Origin: Trebonia sp963822615
GTDB taxonomy: Bacteria; Actinomycetota; Actinomycetes; Streptosporangiales; Streptosporangiaceae
Length of the DNA stretch: 64,000 nucleotides
Direction of reading: 5' to 3'
Assembly: GCA_963822615.1 (NCBI GenBank)
Contig: CAWGIM010000025.1
Span: 21,341 to 85,340 of the forward strand
The position numbers and the translations under genes are program-made. The notes below the pieces were generated by a model that did no database searches, had not been told where the DNA came from, and worked only from the letters and a program-made list of their open reading frames with translations. Within the stretch, counting starts at the first letter, position 1, and every line of letters starts with the position of its first letter. Of the stretch, positions 33,397 through 40,962 are shown piece after piece.

Positions 33397-33825
33397 ATGA
33401 AGGTCGAAGACGGAATGTCCGCGCTGGTTCTCAGCATCGGCCCGGCCCACACGCTGCGCGAGGCGGCCCGGATGATGGCTGCCCGCCGGGTCGGCGCCGC
33501 CGTCGTGGTGGATCCGGACCACGCTGGCGGGGTCGGCATCCTCACCGAGCGGGACATCCTGCTGTCGGTGGCGGCCGGCGAGAACCCCGACACCGAGGCG
33601 GCCGGCGAGCACTGCACCCAGGACCTGGTGTTCGCGGGGCGCCACTGGACCATGCAGGAAGCCGCGGCGGCGATGGTCCGCGGCGGGTTCCGGCACCTGG
33701 TGGTGGTAGAAGGACAGGACGTGGTCGGGCTGCTGTCGATGCGGGACATCGTGCGCTGCTGGTCCGCCGCGCGGGTGCCCGCGCAGGCGGCCGCGCCGTC
33801 CGGCGCGGCCGCTGCGCCCGCCTGA
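33397..33825 (+). CDS. CBS-domain pair protein
   Basis: 142 residues from the ATG at 33397. Two CBS motifs are visible: AARMMAARRVGAAVVVDPDH...GILTERDILLSVAAG and AAAAMVRGGFRHLVVVEGQDVVGLLSMRDIVRCW (only parts quoted). Stand-alone Bateman modules bind adenosine nucleotides and often regulate stress or dormancy responses in actinobacteria. An Ala-rich tail ends the protein. A 14-bp minisatellite begins just after the stop codon. Confidence 0.88.
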   Translation: MKVEDGMSALVLSIGPAHTLREAARMMAARRVGAAVVVDPDHAGGVGILTERDILLSVAAGENPDTEAAGEHCTQDLVFAGRHWTMQEAAAAMVRGGFRHLVVVEGQDVVGLLSMRDIVRCWSAARVPAQAAAPSGAAAAPA

Positions 33826-33827
33826 CC

Positions 33828-33894
33828 GGTTGCTCAGGCTCGGTTGCTTAGGGTCGGTTGCCTAGGGTCGGTTGCTCAGGGTCGGTTGCTCAGG
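33828..33894. repeat. 14-bp tandem repeat, 4.8 copies
   Basis: GGTTGCTCAGGCTC, GGTTGCTTAGGGTC, GGTTGCCTAGGGTC, GGTTGCTCAGGGTC and a partial GGTTGCTCAGG follow each other without gaps between two convergent stop codons; the last copy reaches into the end of the LLM gene (stop at 33890). Confidence 0.9.
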
Positions 33895-34723
33895 AGAGGG
33901 ACAGCAGCGCCGCCAGCCGGCGGTAGCCGGCCTCGTAGTCGTCGTCGCGCCCGGCGATGATCTGCACCGCCACGTGATCGGCGCCGGCCTGGTGGTGCAG
34001 CTCAAGGCGCCGCCCGATCTCGGCGTCGTCGCCCGAGACGACCAGCTCGTCGATCAGCCGGTCACTGCCCTGGCCGGCCACGTCCTGCTCGGTGAAGCCG
34101 ATCCGCTGCAGGTTGGTCGTGTAGTTGACCAGGCTCAGGTACGGCTTGACGACCGACGGGCGGCCGATTTCGCGCGCCCGGGCCGGGTCGGCCTGCAGGA
34201 CGATCCGCTGCTCGGGGGCGAGCAGCTTGTCCGGCCCGAGGATCTCCCGGGCCAGCCGGGTGTGGTCGGGCGTCACCAGGTAGGGGTGCGCGCCGGCCGC
34301 CCGCGCGGCCGCCAGCCGCAGCACCCGGGGGCCCAGCGCCGCCAGCACCCGCCGCTCCACCGGCACGCCCTCGGCGTCGAGCACGTCAAGGTAGTTGACC
34401 AGCGTCTGGTAGGGCGAGTTATAGGTAGCGACGGACTCGGGGTGGCCGACCCCGATGCCGAGCAGGAACCGCCCCGGGTGGGCGGCCTCGATCCGGTGAT
34501 AGGACCGGGCCACCTCGGCCGCGTCGGCCGTCCAGACGTTGACGATGCCGGTCGCCAGCTTGAGCGTGCTGGTCGCGTCGAGCAGCAGTTCCACGTGCGA
34601 CAGGTCAGCGGGCGGCGAGGCGCCCTGCCAGACCGTCCCGAAGCCGAGCGATTCCATCAGGCGAGCCCGTTCCGCCGTCAGCACCGCCGCGCGGCCGAAC
34701 ACACCGTAACGTCCTAGCTTCAT
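33890..34723 (-). CDS. LLM class F420-dependent oxidoreductase
   Basis: 277 residues. ARLMESLGFGTVWQGASPP, LATGIVNVWTADAAEVARSYHRIEAAHPGRFLLGIGVGHPE (core ATGIVNVW and RFLLGIGVGH) and the final VQIIAGRDDDY are characteristic of the TIGR03620-like F420-dependent branch of the luciferase-like family. It likely reduces or oxidises a small molecule with F420. It is distinct from the LLM enzyme at 16096. Confidence 0.85.
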   Translation of the reverse strand: MKLGRYGVFGRAAVLTAERARLMESLGFGTVWQGASPPADLSHVELLLDATSTLKLATGIVNVWTADAAEVARSYHRIEAAHPGRFLLGIGVGHPESVATYNSPYQTLVNYLDVLDAEGVPVERRVLAALGPRVLRLAAARAAGAHPYLVTPDHTRLAREILGPDKLLAPEQRIVLQADPARAREIGRPSVVKPYLSLVNYTTNLQRIGFTEQDVAGQGSDRLIDELVVSGDDAEIGRRLELHHQAGADHVAVQIIAGRDDDYEAGYRRLAALLSLS

Positions 34724-34804
34724 GCCTGCCCGCCTTCCTCGTCGTCAATGACATGATCATCATCTCGGACGGGCGGGGCAGGCTGCCAGGCCGCCCCGCA
34801 CCCC

Positions 34805-34860
34805 CCTTCCGGTTAGCCGCCAGCCTTCCGGTAGCCGCCAGCCTTCCGGTTAGCCGCCAG
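34805..34860. repeat. 18/19-bp tandem repeat, three copies
   Basis: Three copies of CCTTCCGGTTAGCCGCCAG (the middle one lacks a T) lie between the DedA stop and the LLM gene. The third copy contains the TAA stop codon of the dedA-like gene, so repeat loss or gain would alter its C terminus. Confidence 0.85.
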
Positions 34861-35476
34861 CGCCGGCCCCGTCGGCCGCGTCCTGGTGGCGGCGCTTGCG
34901 AATCCACCACGCCACCGCCGCCAGCACCGCGACCACGCAGATCCCGGCGATGACGTAGGTCGGGCCGTGGAAGCCGTTGGCCACGCTCTGCCAGTTGGCG
35001 CCGAGCGCGTAGCCGGCCGCGCCGAGCGCCGCCGTCCAGGGGATGCAGCCGAGCGTGGTGTACAGGCCGAAGCGGACGGCGGGCATGGCGGCGAAGCCGG
35101 CCGGCAGCGAGATGAAGGTGCGGATCACCGGGAGGAGGCGGCCGAAGAAGACCGCGGCCGGGCCGTGCCGGTCAAACCAGGCGACCGCCCGGTCGACCTC
35201 GTGCTCGCGGATGCCGACCCGGCGTCCCCAGCGGCGCACGGCCGCCTGCCCCGCGTACTTGCCGACCGCCCAGGCCACGTAGCTGCCAGCGACGTTGCCG
35301 AGGATTCCGGCGATGATGATCCCGGCCAGCGACGGGTGCGCCCCGGCCACCGCCCCGCTGGCCAGCGCGCCGCCGAACAGCATGATGACCTCGGACGGGA
35401 CCGGGATGCAGGCCGACTCAAGCAGCATCAGCAGGAACACCGCCAGGTACCCGTAGTGGGTGATGAAGCTCTGCAC
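34850..35476 (-). CDS. DedA family membrane protein
   Basis: 208 residues. The family signature FFGRLLPVIRTFISLPAGFAAM, the early LESACIPVPSEVIM and four or more hydrophobic helices identify DedA/SNARE-associated proteins, now linked to lipid flipping including undecaprenyl phosphate recycling. It is divergent from uppP (undecaprenyl pyrophosphatase), which supports a joint role in C55 lipid carrier recycling. The C terminus ends in an Ala/Gly/Asp tail. Confidence 0.9.
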   Translation of the reverse strand: MQSFITHYGYLAVFLLMLLESACIPVPSEVIMLFGGALASGAVAGAHPSLAGIIIAGILGNVAGSYVAWAVGKYAGQAAVRRWGRRVGIREHEVDRAVAWFDRHGPAAVFFGRLLPVIRTFISLPAGFAAMPAVRFGLYTTLGCIPWTAALGAAGYALGANWQSVANGFHGPTYVIAGICVVAVLAAVAWWIRKRRHQDAADGAGAGG

Positions 35477-35537
35477 AGCTGGTCCCTTCCGAGCGGCGCC
35501 GCATTGGTATCAGCCCGCGCACCACGGCCTCATATGA

Positions 35538-35571
35538 TCTACAGTGACGTAGAAATTCTACACGGATGTAG
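35538..35571. promoter_or_regulatory. Tandem CTAC-N6-GTAG dyads upstream of uppP
   Basis: CTAC-AGTGAC-GTAG (35539-35552) and CTAC-ACGGAT-GTAG (35558-35571) are separated by five bases, so four half-sites lie at regular spacing just before the uppP start. This looks like a double operator, and resembles TACA/TGTA dyads bound by BlaI/MecI-like repressors. The regulator is unknown. Confidence 0.55.
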
Positions 35572-35590
35572 CTGAGAGCGAGCCAGGCCG

Positions 35591-36532
35591 ATGTCCCACC
35601 TCACCTACGCCGAGGCCATGCTGGTCGGCCTCGTGCAGGGCGTGACCGAGCTGTTCCCGGTCTCCAGCCTGGGCCACAGCGTGCTGATCCCCGCCCTGAT
35701 CGGCGGCTCGTGGGCGCAGGACCTGAACGTCTCCGCACCCGAGTCCCCGTACCTCGCGTTCATCGTCGGGCTGCACGTGGCCACCGCGATCGCGATGATC
35801 ATCTACTTCCGGCGGGACTGGGCGCGGATCGCGGGCGGCTTCCTGAGCTCGATCCGCGACCGGCGGGTCGCCACCACCGACCAGCGGCTGGCCTGGATGA
35901 TCGTGCTCGCCAGCATCCCGGTCGGCATCGCCGGCCTCGCGCTCGAGCACCTGTTCCGGGTGGTGTTCAGCAAGCCGGTGCCGACCGCGCTGTTCCTCGC
36001 CGTGAACGGCCTCATCCTGCTGGCGGGCGAGCGCAGGCGGCGGCGCACGGCCGGCCCGCAGGCGGCCCCGGCCCAGCCAGTTCCGGGCAGGCAGGCAGAG
36101 CCGGCCCTGACCGAGGCCGCCCGCGCGGTCGCCTCCGACCGGCGGCTGTCCACCATGGGCCTGGCGAACGCCGTACTGATCGGCTCGGCCCAGGTGCTGG
36201 CCCTGCTCCCGGGCATCAGCCGGGACGGCGTGGTCACCGTGACCGGCCTCTTCCGCGGCCTGTCGCGCGAGGACGCGGTCCGCTTCTCGTTCCTGCTGTC
36301 GGCTCCGATCATCCTGGCGGCCGGGCTGCTGAAGGTGCCTGACCTGACCGGGCCGCTCGGCAACGGCATCCGCGGGCAGGTCCTGGTCGGCAGCCTGCTA
36401 TCCGGCATCGGGGCCTACCTGTCGGTCCGCTTCCTGGTCCGGTACTTCGCTAAGGAGCGGTCACTGGCCCCGTTCGGCATCTACTGCCTGGTGGCTGGCC
36501 TGGGCAGCCTCGCCTACCTGCTGCTGCGCTGA
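35591..36532 (+). CDS. uppP: Undecaprenyl-diphosphate phosphatase UppP (BacA)
   Basis: 313 residues. The first active-site region is GLVQGVTELFPVSSLGH (normally VSSTGH) and the second is LPGISRDGVVTVTGLFRG, with RDG where most homologues have RSG; both variants are seen in actinobacterial paralogues. A 45-residue hydrophilic insert lies between the two halves. The enzyme removes a phosphate from C55-PP to recycle the cell-wall lipid carrier and is a bacitracin-resistance factor. Confidence 0.92.
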   Translation: MSHLTYAEAMLVGLVQGVTELFPVSSLGHSVLIPALIGGSWAQDLNVSAPESPYLAFIVGLHVATAIAMIIYFRRDWARIAGGFLSSIRDRRVATTDQRLAWMIVLASIPVGIAGLALEHLFRVVFSKPVPTALFLAVNGLILLAGERRRRRTAGPQAAPAQPVPGRQAEPALTEAARAVASDRRLSTMGLANAVLIGSAQVLALLPGISRDGVVTVTGLFRGLSREDAVRFSFLLSAPIILAAGLLKVPDLTGPLGNGIRGQVLVGSLLSGIGAYLSVRFLVRYFAKERSLAPFGIYCLVAGLGSLAYLLLR

Positions 36533-36556
36533 CCGCGGGCGGCCGGCCGTCCGCGG

Positions 36557-37528
36557 TCAGTCCATGAGCGCGGCGAGCAGCCGCGGGCTGAAGGAACCGG
36601 TGGCCGGGTCGTAGATCGCGAAGATGGGTGCGAGTGACCAGATTCCCCAGGGCATGCCGTGCTCTTCCGCCAGTGCGCGGTTGAACCTGGTCCAGCGGAC
36701 CCGGCTAGGCAGGTCGGCGTTAGTGCTGGTGCCGAATTCGGCCAGGAACAGCGGCCGCCCGGTCAGTGCGCCCCACCCGGCGACCTGGGCGAACCCGGCC
36801 CGGAGTTCCGCTTCCTGAGCGGCTGTCTGGTCCCAGGTGGTGCCGAGCCAGCCGCGCGGGCTGCCGAATTCGTGATCCTCGCCGAGCCACATCTCGCCCT
36901 GCATGGTGAAGGTGACGGGCCAGTAATGGTGGATGCCGACGATGAGGTTGCGCTCGTCTTCGGGCAGCGCCAGCTCGCCCAGGAAACGCGCGTTGTTCCT
37001 GGTGCGGGGGCCGAGCAGGATGGTCCGGTGCCGGTCCTGGCCACGGACGGCGCCGATCAGCTCGGGGATCAGCCGGTTCCAGATCGGGTCCAGCGCCTGC
37101 TCGGGTTCGGCCAGCGGTTCGACGATCAGGCCGGTCCCCCGTCCCGCGAACACGCCGGCCAGCTGGGTAACCGCGGCCAGGGTGGCCGCCAGGTGCGGCC
37201 CCGGGTCGGCGATCAGCTCGCGGTCGCGGTGGTTGGCGATGACCACGGCAAGCCCCAGGGACGCCGCCTGGTCAGCGAGCCGCTCGACCCGTTCGAGCAT
37301 GCGGGGGTCAAGGCCGCCGGCCGCGCGGTGGGCGGCCAGGTCGATGAGCAGCCGGATCGCGGTGAAGTGATGCCGCGCGCAGTCTTCCAGGTGGCGGCGC
37401 TCGACCGCGAGCGTCCAGCCTCGCTCTTGCGGGGCGCCGAGGTCAGGGCCAATGTTGACGGTGCGGGCCAGCCGGGCGTGCGCTTCGTGCGCCAGCCGGG
37501 CGGGCTCGGTCGGGGGTTCGGCCGACAT
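36557..37528 (-). CDS. GH5-like (cellulase family) glycoside hydrolase
   Basis: 323 residues, no signal peptide. It follows the GH5 plan: VNIGPDLGAP, FTAIRLLIDLAAH, VVIANHRD, HHYW, the nucleophile Glu in LFLAEFGTS and WGIWSLAPIFAIYDPATGSF at the end. At the acid/base position the usual NEP reads AEP (VEPLAEP), so the conserved Asn is missing. It may be a divergent intracellular glycosidase or an inactive relative. It follows padR on the same strand after only 6 bp, so they probably form an operon. Confidence 0.78.
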   Translation of the reverse strand: MSAEPPTEPARLAHEAHARLARTVNIGPDLGAPQERGWTLAVERRHLEDCARHHFTAIRLLIDLAAHRAAGGLDPRMLERVERLADQAASLGLAVVIANHRDRELIADPGPHLAATLAAVTQLAGVFAGRGTGLIVEPLAEPEQALDPIWNRLIPELIGAVRGQDRHRTILLGPRTRNNARFLGELALPEDERNLIVGIHHYWPVTFTMQGEMWLGEDHEFGSPRGWLGTTWDQTAAQEAELRAGFAQVAGWGALTGRPLFLAEFGTSTNADLPSRVRWTRFNRALAEEHGMPWGIWSLAPIFAIYDPATGSFSPRLLAALMD

Positions 37529-37534
37529 GGGTTC

Positions 37535-38134
37535 TTAATCCTCTCCGGGCAGGCCGGGCGGTCCGGGCGGTCCGGGCCAGCGCAGGGCGCCGGACTGCAG
37601 CGCCTGGGTGAAGCTGTCGAGCCACGCCTGCCCGGCCCGGCCGAGTGCGAGCTGATAGCGGTGCTCGGACAGGAAGATCGGCGGGGTACCGCCCGCTTCG
37701 GCCTGAGCCAGCGCGGCCTCGTCGGCGTCGAGCGATGCCGCCAGGGCGGCCGCGCGCGCCCGCAAGATCTCCGCTACCCGGTCCTGGCCCAGCGTGTACA
37801 TGAACGACAGGGCGGCCGGGAACTCGTCGGCGCGGCCGAGGTCGGCCAGCGAGCCCGCCACCCAGTCGGCCAGCGCCTGGCGCCCGTCCCGCGTGATCAC
37901 GTACCGGACCCGCTCGGGGCGGCGCCCCGTGCGGCCGGACTCGCCTGGCCGCACTAGCCCGGCCTCCTCCAGGCGGCGCACGGCGTCGTACAGCGACGCG
38001 GGACGGACGCCGGGCAGCCGGTCATGGGCCCGCTCACCGATGCGCGCGCGCATCGCGTACGGGTGCAGCGGCTCTTCGGCCAGCAGGCCGAGCACCACAA
38101 GGGACAGCGGGCTGCGGATCTTCCTGGCGGGCAC
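37535..38134 (-). CDS. PadR family transcriptional regulator
   Basis: 199 residues. SPLSLVVLGLLAEEPLHPYAMRARI and SLYDAVRRLEEAGLVRP form the PadR winged helix, with a C-terminal four-helix region (FMYTLGQDRVAEILRARAAAL). The family usually represses adjacent genes in response to phenolics, drugs or other small ligands. Here the downstream GH5-like gene is the candidate target in addition to its own promoter. Confidence 0.88.
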   Translation of the reverse strand: MPARKIRSPLSLVVLGLLAEEPLHPYAMRARIGERAHDRLPGVRPASLYDAVRRLEEAGLVRPGESGRTGRRPERVRYVITRDGRQALADWVAGSLADLGRADEFPAALSFMYTLGQDRVAEILRARAAALAASLDADEAALAQAEAGGTPPIFLSEHRYQLALGRAGQAWLDSFTQALQSGALRWPGPPGPPGLPGED

Positions 38135-38520
38135 GAGTCAATGCTAAGGCACGAATAGTTGATTTCAAATATCTGATGTCGGCTATGCATGGCGGCAATG
38201 CGGGATTCCGGGGGGCGTGGCGAGGGGTGGGGGCGGAAGATCTTGGAAACTTATGCGTGTCATAGCACGTGCAAGTATCCATTTAGATAAAAGTTTCCAC
38301 ATCACTGGCATGAGTGGTCACAGCGGCAACAAGGGGAACCCTGGGCACCGGGCACGGCGGGACAGGGCCGGCAGGGGGCGGGGCAGGCCGGCGGGGCGGG
38401 CGGGACGGGACGGGGCCGGCGGGACAGCGGGACGGGACGGGCGGCCGGCGGGGCCAGGCGGGGCGACGGGACGGGGCGGGCGGGGCCGGGGGGCGGGGGC
38501 GGCGGGTTCTGGGCGGGGGC
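38135..38520. other. Intergenic region: padR promoter, 9-bp inverted repeat and G-rich low-complexity DNA
   Basis: 38150-38310 is comparatively AT-rich and carries TGGAAACTT (38244-38252) and its inverse AAGTTTCCA (38291-38299). From 38370 to 38518 the plus strand is dominated by GGGAC, GGGGC and GGCGGG units. No gene was seen; the G-run block would be expected to form G-quadruplex structures. Confidence 0.6.
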
Positions 38521-39486
38521 CTAGCCGGGCAGCTGGATCTCGGCGAATACCGCCTGGTGATCACTGCTCGGCACGGCGTGCACCGAGTAGCTCTGCACCG
38601 CGCAGCTCAGGTCGGCCAGTACGTGGTCCAGCGACAGCATCGCCCGGTGGCTGCCCGGCAGCCCCCAGGTCGGGGTGAGCGCCTGGCCGGTCTGCCGCCC
38701 GGCGTCGACGTAACCGCGGTCGAGCACGGCGCGGAACGCGGCGTGGTCCAGGGTGGCGTTGAAGTCCCCCGCCAGCACCCGCGGCAGGCCGGCCGACGGC
38801 GGCAGCACGGCCAGCTCGTCCCGCCAGCGGGCGGTGCCGCCGAACTTGCGGAGCCCCGGCGAGCACGGGTGCACGCAGATCAGCTCGACCGCCTGCCCGC
38901 CCGGCAGCGTCAGCGAGGCGGTCGGCTGCGCCATGTAGGTGGGCGGCACGACCGGGCCCTCGGTCAGCGGGAAGCGGGCGCAGATGCCGGACCCCTTCGA
39001 GCCGCCGCGCAGCTCAAGCCGGGTGTGCGGCAGCAGCTCGTCCAGGCCCGCCTGGGTCAGCCGGCTGACCGTGTCCTCGGTCAGCTCCTGCAGGAAGAGC
39101 ACGTCCGCGCCGAGCTTGCGGACCAGGTCGACGACGGTATCCGCGTCGGCCAGGCCGAAGTAGGCGTTGAGCGAGAGCACCCGCAGCACCGGCCCGGAGA
39201 CGACAGGCCGGGGCCGGGCAACGGTGCGCGGCCGCACCACCAGGCCGAGCGCGGCCGCCGCGGCCGCCGCGGTAAAGGCGGGCCCGCGCCGCCGCGCCAG
39301 CCGCAGCCCGAGCGCGGCCCACGGCGCGACCGCGGCGACCTGCGGGGTGAACGCGAACAGCTGCACCAGCGGAACCTCCGCCCGGCGCACCCGGTCGGCG
39401 CCGGCCACCCTGGCCGCCGCCCACAGGGCGAATCCCCCCGCCACGGCCCAGGAAATGGTGGTGACCTTCGATCCGAGACGTGCCAC
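38521..39486 (-). CDS. Endonuclease/exonuclease/phosphatase (EEP) family protein, membrane anchored
   Basis: 321 residues. The N-terminal 90 residues include two or three hydrophobic segments (TISWAVAGGFALWAAA; AAVAPWAALGLRLA; AFTAAAAAAALGLVV). The catalytic domain shows SLNAYFG, DVLFLQELTED (Glu metal ligand), LAGDFNATLDHAAF (Asp/Asn pair), LDHVLAD and PSSDHQAVFAEI. These are the metal and His/Asp residues of DNase I-like EEP enzymes. Likely a membrane-attached phosphodiesterase or nuclease with its active domain outside the cell. Confidence 0.85.
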   Translation of the reverse strand: MARLGSKVTTISWAVAGGFALWAAARVAGADRVRRAEVPLVQLFAFTPQVAAVAPWAALGLRLARRRGPAFTAAAAAAALGLVVRPRTVARPRPVVSGPVLRVLSLNAYFGLADADTVVDLVRKLGADVLFLQELTEDTVSRLTQAGLDELLPHTRLELRGGSKGSGICARFPLTEGPVVPPTYMAQPTASLTLPGGQAVELICVHPCSPGLRKFGGTARWRDELAVLPPSAGLPRVLAGDFNATLDHAAFRAVLDRGYVDAGRQTGQALTPTWGLPGSHRAMLSLDHVLADLSCAVQSYSVHAVPSSDHQAVFAEIQLPG

Positions 39487-39567
39487 GGATCCACCCTACG
39501 GCTGCCAGGGCACGGCCCCTCAGCCGGGACCGCCACCGCCAGGCAGCAGATATTGACTAAAAGTAAT

Positions 39568-40947
39568 ATGCCGGCAACAATCCGTAGTCCTATGGCCGGA
39601 TTCGGTGACCTGGCGGCAACCCGGGGTGAGCGGCGGGCGGTGGGCAAGGCCGCGCGCAAGCGGGTGCGCCGTGGCGCCCTCGGGTACTGGTCCGAGGCTG
39701 ACCGCGAGCACGACGCGCTGGCGACGATCTTGGCCCAGGACGCGAGCCGGGACCAGGCGCTGGTCCCGGTCCGGCACCAGCGGATGGCCATCTCGCCGTG
39801 GAACTACTACCGCGGCGCGGCCGCGGTGATGGCGGCCGACCTGGCGGTACAGCCCGACAGCGGGCTGACGGTGCAGCTCGGCGGGGACGCGCACGTGCTC
39901 AACTTCGGCCTCTGGGCCACCCCCGAGCGCCACCTCGGGTTCGACCTGCGCGACTTCGACGAGACCCTGCCCGGGCCGTTCGAGTGGGACCTCAAGCGGT
40001 TCGCGGCCAGCCTGGTGGTGGTAGCCAGGCAGCACGGAGCCGGGGGGGCGGCAGCCGACGCGGCGGTCACCGCCGGGGTGGATGCCTACCGGCGGCGGAT
40101 GCGCCGTTACCGCGACCGGCCCGAGCTGGACATCTGGTACGACGCCACCCGGGCGGAGGCGCTGGTCGAGTACTTCGAGCCGGCCGACCGGGACCAGGTG
40201 TCGATCTACATCGAGCGCAAGCGGCAGCGGCGCACCAGCCGCGGGGCGCTGCGCAAGCTAACCGAGATGGCGGACGGGCGGCCGCGGATCACCGCCGACC
40301 CGCCGCTGCGGTTCCCGGTCAGCGACGCCGAGCAGGCCGAGATCGCCCAGGAGCTGCTCGGCGGGTACCGCCAGACGCTGACCGACGACCGGCGCGCCCT
40401 GTTCGACCGGTTCACGCTGACCGACGTGGTGCGCCAGGTGGTCGGCGTGGGCAGCGTCGGCATGCGCGTGTACCTGGTCCTGCTCGAGGGCCGTACCGCC
40501 GCCGACCCGCTGTTCTTGCAGCTCAAGCAGGCCGGGCCGGCGGTCTACGAGGCATACGCGGGAGCCAGCGGTTACCCCTGCCACGGGGCACGGGTGATCG
40601 CGGGCAAGCGGCTGCTGCAGAGCGCCACCGACATCTTCGTCGGCTGGGGCTCGATGGGCGGCAACGACTACTACGTGCGGCAGTTCAGGGACATGAAGAT
40701 CGTCCCGAGCACCGAGCTGATCGCGCCGCGGCTGACCGAGTTCGCCACCGCCTGCGGCGGCACGCTGGCCCGGGCGCACGCCCGCAGCGGCGACCCGCTG
40801 ACGATCGACCGCTACCTCGGGAAGGGGCCGCAGTTCACCGAGGCGATCGGCGAGTTCGCCCGCCGGTACGCCGAGCAGAACGAGCGGGACCACGCGCAAC
40901 TGGCGCACGCCATCGCCGCGGGCGAGGTGGCGGGCCGGGCCGGGTAG
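39568..40947 (+). CDS. DUF2252 family protein
   Basis: 459 residues from the ATG at 39568; an ATG at 39592 is an alternative. VPVRHQRMAISPWNYYRGAAAVMAADL, GDAHVLNFGLWATPER, FDLRDFDETLPGPFEWDLKR and the later FLQLKQAGPAV are family hallmarks (short parts). DUF2252 has a protein-kinase-like/aminoglycoside-phosphotransferase-like fold, with GDAH and DFDE in place of catalytic motifs, but the substrate is not known. It is a single gene, convergent with the amidohydrolase operon. Confidence 0.9.
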   Translation: MPATIRSPMAGFGDLAATRGERRAVGKAARKRVRRGALGYWSEADREHDALATILAQDASRDQALVPVRHQRMAISPWNYYRGAAAVMAADLAVQPDSGLTVQLGGDAHVLNFGLWATPERHLGFDLRDFDETLPGPFEWDLKRFAASLVVVARQHGAGGAAADAAVTAGVDAYRRRMRRYRDRPELDIWYDATRAEALVEYFEPADRDQVSIYIERKRQRRTSRGALRKLTEMADGRPRITADPPLRFPVSDAEQAEIAQELLGGYRQTLTDDRRALFDRFTLTDVVRQVVGVGSVGMRVYLVLLEGRTAADPLFLQLKQAGPAVYEAYAGASGYPCHGARVIAGKRLLQSATDIFVGWGSMGGNDYYVRQFRDMKIVPSTELIAPRLTEFATACGGTLARAHARSGDPLTIDRYLGKGPQFTEAIGEFARRYAEQNERDHAQLAHAIAAGEVAGRAG

Positions 40948-40962
40948 TGTCCCGGCCGCGGC

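Noticed and set aside
33122..33400. Short gene in the 560-bp gap before the CBS gene
   Set aside because: No ribosome site, no recognisable domain and low-complexity composition.
33828..33894. CRISPR-like repeats
   Set aside because: The 14-bp units are contiguous with no spacers and no cas genes are present.
38314..39567. Upstream extension of the DUF2252 frame
   Set aside because: The added 418 codons are Gly/Arg-rich, cover the EEP nuclease gene in antisense and are not part of DUF2252 proteins.
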